A DNA stretch of 16,253 nt from CAYSIX01 sp964431205 (lineage in GTDB: Bacteria; Planctomycetota; Phycisphaerae; Phycisphaerales; Phycisphaeraceae): assembly GCA_964431205.1 (NCBI GenBank), contig CAYSIX010000080.1:1-16253 (forward strand), written 5' to 3'. The notes under the pieces were generated by a model. The model did no database searches, had not been told where the DNA came from, and was given only the letters and a program-made list of their open reading frames with translations. Position 1 is the first letter of the stretch, and the number at the start of each line of letters is the position of its first letter. The position numbers and the translations under genes are program-made. Below, one piece after another: positions 6,386-14,033 of this stretch.

Positions 6386-7912
6386 ATGCGTATCGACGCC
6401 GGACAACACATGCGGATCGACCAGCGGATGAAGCTGGCGCCGCGCATGATTCAGTCGATGGAGATCCTCCAGATGCCGACCGCGGCGCTGGAGGAGCGAC
6501 TCGAGCAGGAGCTGGCGTCCAACCCGACCCTCGAGATCCAGGAGCCCGGCAGCGATCGCGCGGCGCTGGAGGCCGAGCAGGAACAGACCGACCGGGACAA
6601 CCGCGAGGGCGAGCGGGAGCTGGTCGTCGAACCCTCGGACGGAAGCGCCAACCACGCCGACGACTTCGAGCGGCTGAGCAACCTCTCCGAGGAATACGCC
6701 GACTCGTGGGACGCCGGCCGGTTCGAGACGGGCGAGGCGTACCGCCCCCGAGCCGCCCAGTCCGATGGCGAACGCGATGGCAAGCTCGACGCGCTGGCCA
6801 ACACCGCGGCGCGTTCGACGTCGCTGTACGAGCAGCTCATGGACCAGTGGCGGCTGGTCGATGCGCCGCCGAACGTGCTCGCGGCCGGTGAGTTCCTCAT
6901 CGGCTTCATCGACGCCGACGGGTACCTGCGCAGCGACAACGAGGAGCTGGTCAAGCAGGCCCCGCCGGGCATGACGCTCGAGCACCTGGACGCGGCGCGG
7001 GCGCTGATGCTGCAGAGCCTGGACCCGCCGGGCCTGGCCGCCCGCGACATCCGCGAGTGCTGGCTGCTGCAGATCGACGCCCGCCTGCGTCAGAACCCGG
7101 ATGAGGACCTGGAGCTGACCCGGCGCATCGTCGCCGACCACCTGCCGGACGTCGAGGCCAACCGTCTGCCGCGGATCGCCAAGGCCCTCGACGTGCCGGT
7201 CGATCGCGTCAAGCAGGCCATCGCCGAGCTCAAGCACTTTCACGCCCACCCCGGCCGCCTGCTCGCGGACGAGTCCCCGCGCATCATCCGGCCCGACGCC
7301 GTGGTCGAGTACGACGAGGACGAGGACCGCTACGTCGCCCGGCTGACCGACGGCCGCCTGCCCGCGGTGCAGATCAGCCCCGCCTATTCGCGCATGGTCA
7401 AGGACCGGTCGGTGGACAAGAAGACCCGCGACTTCGTCGGGCAGAACCTCAACTCCGCCCGCTGGCTCATCGACGCGATCCAGCAGCGCAACGCCACGCT
7501 GCTGCGCGTGATCAACGTCGTGCTCGACGCGCAGCGCGAATACTTCGACCAGGGCCCGCAGGCCCTGCGCCCCCTGCCGATGACGCTCGTCGCCGATCAG
7601 CTCGGGATCCACGTCGCGACCGTCAGCCGCGCCGTGAACGAGAAATATCTCCAGACGCCGCGGGGCATCGTCCCGCTGCGGATGTTCTTCTCCGGCGGGA
7701 CCGAGACCGAGTCGGGCGACGCGATGAGCTGGACCGCCGTCCAGGCCAAGCTCGAGCAGATCATCGCCGAGGAAGACAAGTCCGACCCGCTCAGCGACGA
7801 TCAGCTCGCCGACAAACTCAAGGAACAGGGCATCGACATCGCCCGCCGCACGGTGGCGAAGTATCGCAAGCAACTGAACATCCCCCCGGCCCGGCAGCGC
7901 CGTGAGTACTGA
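6386..7912 (+). CDS. rpoN: RNA polymerase sigma-54 factor RpoN
   Basis: A 508-residue sigma-54. Region I is the Gln/Leu-rich activator-interacting segment (MKLAPRMIQSMEILQMPTAA, about 15-34, then ELASNPTLEIQEP). Region II is an acidic linker to about residue 130. The core-binding domain follows. The DNA-binding helix-turn-helix is at about 402-423 (VADQLGIHVATVSRAVNEKY). The RpoN box ARRTVAKYRK at 486-495, which reads the -24 element, is intact. It directs RNA polymerase to -24/-12 promoters opened by AAA+ enhancer-binding proteins, none of which is encoded here. The ATG at 6386 starts region I properly; an upstream in-frame ATG at 6314 would add 24 unrelated residues. AGGGG about 8 bases upstream may serve as ribosome site. 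The stop TGA abuts the next ATG, suggesting translational coupling. Confidence 0.97.
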   Translation: MRIDAGQHMRIDQRMKLAPRMIQSMEILQMPTAALEERLEQELASNPTLEIQEPGSDRAALEAEQEQTDRDNREGERELVVEPSDGSANHADDFERLSNLSEEYADSWDAGRFETGEAYRPRAAQSDGERDGKLDALANTAARSTSLYEQLMDQWRLVDAPPNVLAAGEFLIGFIDADGYLRSDNEELVKQAPPGMTLEHLDAARALMLQSLDPPGLAARDIRECWLLQIDARLRQNPDEDLELTRRIVADHLPDVEANRLPRIAKALDVPVDRVKQAIAELKHFHAHPGRLLADESPRIIRPDAVVEYDEDEDRYVARLTDGRLPAVQISPAYSRMVKDRSVDKKTRDFVGQNLNSARWLIDAIQQRNATLLRVINVVLDAQREYFDQGPQALRPLPMTLVADQLGIHVATVSRAVNEKYLQTPRGIVPLRMFFSGGTETESGDAMSWTAVQAKLEQIIAEEDKSDPLSDDQLADKLKEQGIDIARRTVAKYRKQLNIPPARQRREY

Positions 7913-8731
7913 ATGAGCCCCACGTTCATCACGCTCACCACCGACTTCGGCACCCGTGACACGTACGTCGCGCAGATGAAGGGCGTCATCGCCACGCTCG
8001 CGCCCGACGCCCGGGTGATCGACGTCACGCACGAGATCGCGCCGCAGGACGTGCTCGAGGCGGCGCTGGCGATCGACGGCGTGGTCGACGCGTTCCCGCC
8101 GGGGACGGTGCACGTCGCCGTCGTGGACCCGGGCGTGGGCAGCGACCGCCGCGCGGTGGCGATCGGCACGGCGGCGTGCACGCTCGTCGGGCCGGACAAC
8201 GGCCTGTTCGCCCCGGCGCTGCAGCGTTACCCCGCCCTCGCCGCCGTCGCCCTCGATCCCGCCTGCCTGCCACCCCGGCCGGTCAGCGCGACCTTCCACG
8301 GCCGCGACCTGTTCGCCCCCGCCGCCGCCCGGATCGCCACCGGCGCCGACCTCGACACGCTCGGCGACCCCGTCGATCCCGCCTCGCTCGTCACGCTCGA
8401 CCTGCCCAGCCCCCGCCTCGAGGCCGACCACGTCCTCGCCCACGTCCTGCACGTCGATCGGTTCGGGAACCTGATCACCGACCTGACCGAGACGGCGTGG
8501 CGGCGTTGCCGGCTGAACGGCCGACGCGTCGAGCTGCGGGTCGGCGACGACGGGACGGCGATCCACGGGCTGGGGCGCACGTTCGCCGACGTCGCCGAGG
8601 CCGAGCCGGTCGCCTACTTCGGCAGCGGCGGTCGGCTGGAGATCGCCGTGCGCAACGGCAGCGCCGCCGAGCGCTTCGCCGCCGGCCGCGGCGCCGAAGT
8701 GAAAGTCATGGCGGTGGCCGTGCCGAGCTGA
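7913..8731 (+). CDS. SAM hydroxide adenosyltransferase (DUF62, chlorinase/fluorinase family)
   Basis: A 272-residue protein of the DUF62 family, which splits S-adenosylmethionine with water-derived hydroxide to give adenosine and methionine. It begins TFITLTTDFGTRDTYVAQMK, with the SAM-binding Asp11. VVDPGVGSDRR holds Asp72 and Arg79/Arg80, VGPDNGLF follows, and FHGRDLFAPAAA holds His129. These supply the Asp-Arg-His set of the hydroxide-using enzymes. DRFGNLITD near the C-terminal domain is also conserved. True halogenases lack this triad, so hydrolysis of SAM rather than halogenation is inferred. The ATG follows the rpoN stop with no gap, so the two are almost surely co-translated. The physiological role of the family is unclear. 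Confidence 0.92.
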   Translation: MSPTFITLTTDFGTRDTYVAQMKGVIATLAPDARVIDVTHEIAPQDVLEAALAIDGVVDAFPPGTVHVAVVDPGVGSDRRAVAIGTAACTLVGPDNGLFAPALQRYPALAAVALDPACLPPRPVSATFHGRDLFAPAAARIATGADLDTLGDPVDPASLVTLDLPSPRLEADHVLAHVLHVDRFGNLITDLTETAWRRCRLNGRRVELRVGDDGTAIHGLGRTFADVAEAEPVAYFGSGGRLEIAVRNGSAAERFAAGRGAEVKVMAVAVPS

Positions 8732-8746
8732 AGCGCATCGCTCCTG

Positions 8747-9727
8747 CTATGGCAGAAACAGGTCCTGCAGGGCGCTCTTCCAGCCGTAGCCAAAGCGACG
8801 ATATCGGCCGGCGCCCCATTCGCGGAGCACCGTCGGCAGGCGCCATTGGCCGGTTTGGCGCATCTGAAGTCGCGCCGCCGCGTGGCGTTCACGCTCCGTG
8901 AGCAGCCGGAGACGATCGGGAGCGAGTGACGACGACGGGCAGGCCTCGAGCCGTTCACGTGCCGCGTGGGTGCGCTCGAGCATGCGTTGGAAATAAGGTT
9001 GGCCCATGTCGCGTCGCGCGATGCGCCACTGCTCGCGCCACCCGCCGATCGCCGGGCCGATCTGCTGCTGCGCATGGCGACGGTAATCCACCAGCGGCTC
9101 CTCGATCAAACGCACGGGCCGAGTCGCCGCGGCGAGCAGCGCCACCCACTCATCGTGCACCCATCCGTCCGGGATGGGCAGGACCAGCCGCCGCAGCGAG
9201 GCCGCGAACGCCATCCCCACCCCCGTCACGACGTTGAACCGCAGCAACCGCTCGAACGCGCCACCCGCGCCGAACCGTCGCTGCGCCCGCCGCCCAAAAC
9301 CCAGCGACTCCCATTGCGTGCGCCCCAGCGAACGCCCCGCCTCATCGATCAGATTCAGATCGCAGACGATCAGGCCCGCCTCGTCTGCTGTGCCGATGAC
9401 CTGCTCGAATCGCTCCAGCTTATCGGGGTGCCAGCGGTCGTCCTGGTCGGCCGGGAAGATCCAATCGCCGCCACACCGACGGAACGCGTCGCCGAAGTTT
9501 TCACGCGCGCCGATTCGGCGATCCCGCCGAACGAGTTCGACGGGAAACGGCGCTCGTGTGACGAACCGATCCAGCAGGCGGGGCGTGGCGTCCTGGGAGG
9601 CGTCGTCGCACACGATCACCTCGTCGGGAGGCCGCGTCTGCTCGAGCAGGCTGTTCAGTTGCTCGTCGAGGAAGGCCTCGCCGTCGCACGTGCACATCGC
9701 GATGGACAGGGTTGGCCGTGAGTTCAT
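8747..9727 (-). CDS. GT2 family glycosyltransferase
   Basis: A 326-residue GT-A fold enzyme. It starts RPTLSIAMCTCDGEAFLDEQ, with EVIVCDDASQDAT (nucleotide-binding Asp pair at about 41-42) and DQDDRWHP (Asp94-Asp97), the metal-binding DXD region. The acceptor part has GWVHDEWVALLA. The pattern is close to bacterial rhamnosyl-type GT2 enzymes that extend surface polysaccharide. The donor and acceptor cannot be assigned. Its ATG overlaps the stop of the methyltransferase gene by 4 bases (ATGA), so they are one operon. Its stop lies 15 bases from that of the convergent DUF62 gene. No membrane segments, so it is cytoplasmic or peripheral. Confidence 0.92.
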   Translation of the reverse strand: MNSRPTLSIAMCTCDGEAFLDEQLNSLLEQTRPPDEVIVCDDASQDATPRLLDRFVTRAPFPVELVRRDRRIGARENFGDAFRRCGGDWIFPADQDDRWHPDKLERFEQVIGTADEAGLIVCDLNLIDEAGRSLGRTQWESLGFGRRAQRRFGAGGAFERLLRFNVVTGVGMAFAASLRRLVLPIPDGWVHDEWVALLAAATRPVRLIEEPLVDYRRHAQQQIGPAIGGWREQWRIARRDMGQPYFQRMLERTHAARERLEACPSSSLAPDRLRLLTERERHAAARLQMRQTGQWRLPTVLREWGAGRYRRFGYGWKSALQDLFLP

Positions 9728-10740
9728 GGTCGCGCGATCATCAGCAGCTCTTCACCTTCGGCGAGCCCCGCGGCGACCTCGATCGCCTCGCGGTACTGCC
9801 ACGCCTGCGCGAGCCCACGCGTGAGCCACGGGCCGCGATCGCCCCACCGGTATCGCCCGGTCCGCTGAATGGATCGGCCCGCGACGTACTGGGCATCCAC
9901 CTCGCGAACCGTTGTCCTGACCTCGACGTGACCGAACCCGGCGCGTTCCGCGGCCATGCGCAACGAATCGGTCGAGAACAGGCACAGGTGTCGCGGCGGG
10001 TCCAGGCTCAGCCAGTGGCGGCCGAAGCGCCGGTGCATCAGGGCGCCGACGTTGGGGGTGGCCACGATGACCCGTCCCCGCGGCGTCAGCAGCTCTCGAC
10101 AGGCCCTGAGCGTTCCGATGGGATCGTGGACGTGCTCGATCACGTGGCTGAGCGTGATCACGTCGTAAGGCTCGGCGGCGCGGGCGACCTTCGATACGTC
10201 GCCGTGGTGCACCCTCAGGCCACGGGCCCGGGCCACCGCCACCGCGCGGGCGTCGGGCTCGACGCCTTCCACCTGCCAACCGAGCGCGGCCAGGCGACTC
10301 AGGGTGTCACCGTTGCCACACCCGACGTCGAGCAATCGGCCGGTCGACGACGCCGGCAGGTACATCACCGAGAAGTCCAGGTACGCCCGCAAGCCGGGGT
10401 GAAGCCGTGGCAACAGCGCGAGCAGGCGCCATAACCCCAACGGCGTGGCGGGCGGCGAATAGCCCCACCTCGCCGCCAGATACGCCGGCTGGATGCGACC
10501 GACGACACGACGCAGGAGCGAGTCGCGATCTGAGGGTTGGTCCCGGTGCGTGTAGTAGTCGTCGTAGGCGCGGCCGATGTCGCGCGCTGTCGGCGCGGGA
10601 TCGAGCCACAACGATCGGCATCGGTCGTTGCCGCAGCGGACCAGGGTCCATCGACCGGGCGTGCGTCCGATGCGATCGCTCAGGTCCTGATAGGCCACCG
10701 TGCCCTCGGCGCCGCAGACGGGGCAGTGGGGGCGGGCCAT
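9724..10740 (-). CDS. Class I SAM-dependent methyltransferase with N-terminal zinc ribbon
   Basis: A 338-residue protein. The N-terminus has CPVCG (Cys6, Cys9) and CGNDRC (Cys36, Cys41), a zinc ribbon as in sugar C-methyltransferases and related enzymes. LLDVGCGNGDTLSRL (136-150) is SAM motif I, VEGVEPD holds the acidic residue that binds ribose, and VITLSHVIEHVHDP is the post-motif typical of Methyltransf_11/23. A likely role is methylating a sugar or lipid-linked glycan intermediate; the substrate is inferred only from the neighbouring glycosyltransferases and flippase. The ATG at 10740 places the zinc ribbon at the start; an open frame continues to 10896 but its 52 extra residues lack conserved features and would overlap the flippase gene. 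Overlaps the following GT2 gene by 4 bases. Confidence 0.88.
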   Translation of the reverse strand: MARPHCPVCGAEGTVAYQDLSDRIGRTPGRWTLVRCGNDRCRSLWLDPAPTARDIGRAYDDYYTHRDQPSDRDSLLRRVVGRIQPAYLAARWGYSPPATPLGLWRLLALLPRLHPGLRAYLDFSVMYLPASSTGRLLDVGCGNGDTLSRLAALGWQVEGVEPDARAVAVARARGLRVHHGDVSKVARAAEPYDVITLSHVIEHVHDPIGTLRACRELLTPRGRVIVATPNVGALMHRRFGRHWLSLDPPRHLCLFSTDSLRMAAERAGFGHVEVRTTVREVDAQYVAGRSIQRTGRYRWGDRGPWLTRGLAQAWQYREAIEVAAGLAEGEELLMIARP

Positions 10741-10836
10741 GGTTTCTAGCTCGGACGCGTTCGTGGCGCTCACGGGGTTCCGCTGGAGGATCGGGGCGGT
10801 CAAAGGGTCGGCGCGACGATAGGGTTCGGGGTCTCG

Positions 10837-10846
10837 GGTTGCAACC
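10837..10846. promoter_or_regulatory. 10-bp palindrome in the methyltransferase/flippase divergent region
   Basis: GGTTGCAACC is a perfect palindrome inside the 133-base region between the divergent methyltransferase (start 10740) and flippase (start 10874). It may be an operator, or part of it (TTGCAA) a weak -35 for the flippase. Support is positional only. Confidence 0.2.
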
Positions 10847-10873
10847 GGTCCGCCCGCGACCGAACATCGCCGC

Positions 10874-12250
10874 ATGCCCGACCGTGAGCCACTCACGTCG
10901 CTGAATGAGCCCTCCCCTCGACTTCGCGCGCAGTTCCTGTGGCTCGCTTCCGGGATGGTCGTCTATGGCCTCTGCCAGTGGGGCATGCTGACCGCGATGA
11001 CGCGCATGGCCGTGCCCCCGGCCGAGATCGGCTACTTCTCCCTGGCCTACGCGGTCAGCGTCCCGATCATGCTCCTGTTCAACCTCCAGCTACGGTCGAT
11101 CCAAGCGAGCGACGCGGCGGACGAGTACGCGTTCGAGGACTTCCTCACGGTACGGCTGCTCACCACGCCCGCGGCCTGGCTCGTCATCGCCGCCGTGGTC
11201 CTCGCGGTCGGCTATCCGCTTGCCGCCACTTCGATCATCCTGCTCGTCGGCGCGATCAAGGCGGCCGACGCCTTGAGTGATCTGTGTCACGGCGTCTTTC
11301 AGCGACACGAACAGATGCAGCGGATGGCCCGGTCGTTGGTCTTGCGGGGCACGTTGGCGCTGGCGGTGTTGATCGGCGTGTACGGGTGGACCGGGTCTTT
11401 GCCGACGGCGGTCGGTGGCATGTTCGTGACGACGGCGCTGGTCTTGGCGCTGTACGACTGGCCGCGCGCGTCGCGGGTACGACGAGCCCGATCGCCCGTC
11501 ACCGGATCGGCGGCGTCCGCGCGCCCCGGGCGGGCGCATCGCGTGACACACCTCGCGCGGCGGGCGCTGCCGCTGGGCGTCGCGGTGCTGCTGATGGCGA
11601 GCCTGCAACAGTTGCCGCAGATCATGACCGAGCGGCTGCTGGGCGCGGCGGCGTTGGGCCGACTCGCGCCGATCTATTTCATGGTGATCGCGGGCAGCAC
11701 GATCGTGACGGCGCTGGGTGAGTCGTCGCTGTCCCGGCTGGCGAGGTTCCGCGCGGCCGGGCAGGACGCGGCGTGGTGGGCCTTGAGTCGGCGGCTGATC
11801 GGGATCGCTGCCATCGGTGGCGCGGCCCTGGTCGGGGTCGCGCTGATCGGGCGCGGTCACCTGCTGCACCTGCTCTACGGCCCGGGCTACGCCGGCGAGG
11901 GGCCCTTGCTCGTGCTGCTCTGCGTCGCGGGCGCGTTCGGATTCGTGACGCACGTGCAGGCGTATCAACTGATCTCGATTCGCGGGTACGCCGCCCTGCT
12001 CGGGGCCTACGGATTCATTGCCGCCGTCGCGACCGCGTGTTATCTGCTGCTAGTGCCGCGGTACGGCCTGACGGGCGTCGGCGCGGCGCTACTGGCCAGT
12101 CACGTGCTGACGATCGTTCTGCTCGCCGTCCTGCTGCGGCGACCCACGAATCGCGTGGACCGCTACCCCGCGACCCGGGTCGATCCGCCGCACCATCGTC
12201 CTTCACCACCGAATCAACCCGCGCACCAGCCACCCGTACACCCCGACTAA
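10874..12250 (+). CDS. Polysaccharide/oligosaccharide flippase, Wzx/MATE-like
   Basis: A 458-residue integral membrane protein with about a dozen hydrophobic helices, starting around FLWLASGMVVYGLCQWGML and ending with GVGAALLASHVLTIVLLAVLL. The topology, length and sequence style (LLYGPGYAGEGPLLVLL, typical of the Polysacc_synt families) fit the MOP-superfamily flippases that move undecaprenyl-linked glycans across the inner membrane. Neighbouring glycosyltransferases and a methyltransferase support a surface-glycan role. The last 37 residues are rich in Pro, His and Arg and unlike the family; they are encoded partly in a 48-base overlap with the convergent GT2 gene (12203-12250), so this tail may be a by-product of the loss of an earlier stop. 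The start is the ATG at 10874; no strong Shine-Dalgarno. Confidence 0.85.
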   Translation: MPDREPLTSLNEPSPRLRAQFLWLASGMVVYGLCQWGMLTAMTRMAVPPAEIGYFSLAYAVSVPIMLLFNLQLRSIQASDAADEYAFEDFLTVRLLTTPAAWLVIAAVVLAVGYPLAATSIILLVGAIKAADALSDLCHGVFQRHEQMQRMARSLVLRGTLALAVLIGVYGWTGSLPTAVGGMFVTTALVLALYDWPRASRVRRARSPVTGSAASARPGRAHRVTHLARRALPLGVAVLLMASLQQLPQIMTERLLGAAALGRLAPIYFMVIAGSTIVTALGESSLSRLARFRAAGQDAAWWALSRRLIGIAAIGGAALVGVALIGRGHLLHLLYGPGYAGEGPLLVLLCVAGAFGFVTHVQAYQLISIRGYAALLGAYGFIAAVATACYLLLVPRYGLTGVGAALLASHVLTIVLLAVLLRRPTNRVDRYPATRVDPPHHRPSPPNQPAHQPPVHPD

Positions 12251-13294
12251 CGGGTTGGCGACCCAGCGCAGCAGTGGGTTTGGCAAAAGCTGCGGGTCCA
12301 GTCGGTTGACCGTGTGACGCAGCACCTCACGGTCTCGGGCTCGCCGCCACGACTGGACGGCGCGGCGCCGCGCCCGCCACGCGCCGGCGAACGAGAGCCG
12401 CCCAAGCATGGCGTACGACGCGAGCTTGTCGCGCAGCCGGCCGCGGCATGCGGCGTACGCCAGCACCCCCATCTCCATGATCGGCATCAGCGGCGCGAGG
12501 ACCAGCCACGTGGGCCAGCGGTAATAGCAGCCCAGCACCCAGAGCCGGCCGAACTCGAGCCGGTCGAGGTGGTCGAGCGTCTGCCTCGGGTCGTGGCGGT
12601 GGAGCACGACGCTGGTCGGAACCCGTTGGATCGCGAAGCCGGCCAGGCGGGCCCGCCAGCCCAGCTCGAGGTCTTCCATGTACAGGAACAGCGCCGGGTC
12701 GAACAGGCCGCAGGTTCGCACGAAGTCGGCCCGGACGGCCATGGCCGCGCCGGAGGCGAAGCCGATGTCGGCGATGTCATCGTGCTGGCCGCGGTCGGGC
12801 TCGCCGTAGCCGGTGACGAACCCGAAGCCGAGGTAATGACTGCGGTTGCCGACGGTGTCGATGCGCGGCTCATCGCCTTCATGCTCGGGCATCAGACGGA
12901 TCTTGGGCTGGGCGATCGCGACGCCGGGATGCGATTCGAGGTGTTCGACGAGCGGCTCGAGCCAGCCGGCGGTGACGCGAGTGTCCGGGTTCAGCAACAC
13001 CAGGTGGTCGGGCGAGGGCGTGCGGTCGCGCCACTGTTCCCAGGCCAGGTTGTTCGCCGGCCCGAAGCCGAGGTTATGATCGTTGCGGATCAGCTCGACC
13101 CACGGGAACCCGTCCGCGACGCGGTCGGCCGTGCCGTCGGTCGAGGCGTTGTCCACGACGACCACGTGCGGCAGGATCGCCGTCTCGTCCGGCCAGTGTT
13201 CACGCAGCGATCGCAGGCACGCGGCCACGTCGTCGCGGTGGTGGTGGGTGACGATGATCACGGCGACGTGGATGGGTCGGCGGGGGTCCGACAC
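12203..13294 (-). CDS. GT2 family glycosyltransferase with C-terminal membrane segment
   Basis: A 363-residue enzyme starting from GTG at 13294 (MSDPRRPIHVAVIIVTHHHR). VVVVDNASTDGT (44-55), RNDHNLGFGPANN (70-82), the metal-binding LLNPDTRV (100-107) and FLYMEDLELGWRARLAGF (203-220, catalytic Glu-Asp) are the full motif set of WbbL-like rhamnosyltransferase GT2 enzymes. A hydrophobic stretch at about 262-282 may anchor it to the inner membrane. The GTG lies 17 bases after the purN stop, with AAAGGG as ribosome site, so it is probably co-transcribed with purN. Its open frame extends far upstream to 14227, but that part is purN read in another frame. Its 3' end overlaps the end of the convergent flippase gene. 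Confidence 0.9.
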   Translation of the reverse strand: MSDPRRPIHVAVIIVTHHHRDDVAACLRSLREHWPDETAILPHVVVVDNASTDGTADRVADGFPWVELIRNDHNLGFGPANNLAWEQWRDRTPSPDHLVLLNPDTRVTAGWLEPLVEHLESHPGVAIAQPKIRLMPEHEGDEPRIDTVGNRSHYLGFGFVTGYGEPDRGQHDDIADIGFASGAAMAVRADFVRTCGLFDPALFLYMEDLELGWRARLAGFAIQRVPTSVVLHRHDPRQTLDHLDRLEFGRLWVLGCYYRWPTWLVLAPLMPIMEMGVLAYAACRGRLRDKLASYAMLGRLSFAGAWRARRRAVQSWRRARDREVLRHTVNRLDPQLLPNPLLRWVANPLVGVYGWLVRGLIRW

Positions 13295-13311
13295 GGCAGG
13301 CCCTTTCGCCG

Positions 13312-14013
13312 TCAGGATGACCGCCGCGCGCCCGACGCGAGCTCGCCGGCGCTGCCCGAGACCGGCTCGTCGAGGACCCGCGTGACCCGGCCCTCGATCC
13401 GCACGCGCCCCTGCCCGATCAGCCCGATCGCCTCGGGGTAGGCGAGGCACTCCTGCTCGAACACGCGGGCGGCCAGCGTCTGGGGTGTGTCGCCCTCGCG
13501 CACCGGGCAGGCCCGCTGGACCAGGATCGGGCCGGTGTCGTAGGACTGATCGGCGAAGTGCACGGTGCACCCGCTGACCTTGCAGCCGGCGGCGAGCACC
13601 GCCTCGTGCACGCGCCGGCCGTACATCCCCTTGCCCCCGAACGCCGGCAGCAGCGCCGGGTGGATGTTCAACACCCGCCAGGCGTAATCGTCCGGGATCC
13701 GCAGGAGACTGAGAAACCCGGCGAGGCAGACCAGGTCGACCTCGGCCGCGCGGACGTGCTCGAAGACGGCGCGAGAGAAAGATTCGACGTCGGCGGCGCC
13801 GCGGCGATCGACGGTCTGGATCGGCACGCCCAGGCCGAGGCCCGCCACCTTCTCGGCCGCGCCGGCGTTCGAGCACACGACCACCGCGACCCGCGCCCGC
13901 AGCGAACCCGCCTCGATCTTCTCCGCCAGGTTGCGCAGCGTCGTCCCGCCCCCGCTGACGAGCACCGCCAGGCGGATCGGGTCGTGCTCCACGCGTGGCA
14001 CCACGCCGGCCAT
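13312..14013 (-). CDS. purN: Phosphoribosylglycinamide formyltransferase PurN
   Basis: A 233-residue GAR transformylase, which transfers a formyl group from 10-formyltetrahydrofolate to glycinamide ribonucleotide in purine synthesis. It shows IRLAVLVSGGGTTLRNL (phosphate binding), VVVCSNAGAAEK, and LAGFLSLL. The catalytic set is present: Asn116 and His118 in LNIHPALLPAFGGKGMYG, His152 in GCTVHF, and Asp159 in SYDTGPIL. The length is slightly above the usual 190-215. The ATG at 14013 is preferred over an upstream ATG at 14049, which would overlap gluQ. TATCGT lies 7 bases before the ATG, so the mRNA may be leaderless. Followed by a GT2 gene in what looks like one operon. Confidence 0.96.
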   Translation of the reverse strand: MAGVVPRVEHDPIRLAVLVSGGGTTLRNLAEKIEAGSLRARVAVVVCSNAGAAEKVAGLGLGVPIQTVDRRGAADVESFSRAVFEHVRAAEVDLVCLAGFLSLLRIPDDYAWRVLNIHPALLPAFGGKGMYGRRVHEAVLAAGCKVSGCTVHFADQSYDTGPILVQRACPVREGDTPQTLAARVFEQECLAYPEAIGLIGQGRVRIEGRVTRVLDEPVSGSAGELASGARRSS

Positions 14014-14019
14014 GACCGC

Positions 14020-14026
14020 TACGATA
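14020..14026. promoter_or_regulatory. Overlapping divergent -10 boxes for purN and gluQ
   Basis: TACGATA reads as TACGAT (14020-14025) rightward, 8 bases before the gluQ ATG, and as TATCGT (14026-14021) leftward, 7 bases before the purN ATG. The start codons are only 20 bases apart, so both genes must have their cores here and both mRNAs would be nearly or fully leaderless. Polymerases could not occupy both at once. Confidence 0.4.
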
Positions 14027-14033
14027 GCCGACG

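Noticed and set aside
6365..8566. Long minus-strand open frame (733 codons) opposite rpoN and the DUF62 gene
   Set aside because: It mirrors two strongly conserved genes on the plus strand, has a composition typical of antisense GC-rich DNA (Arg/Val/Gly rich) and no recognisable domain.
10743..10748. TAGAAA box just before the methyltransferase ATG as another leaderless promoter
   Set aside because: Only 2 bases separate it from the ATG, too few for transcription to begin at or before the start codon.
10741..10896. Methyltransferase start at 10896
   Set aside because: The extra 52 residues lack conservation signals and would overlap the divergent flippase start; the zinc ribbon begins right after the ATG at 10740.
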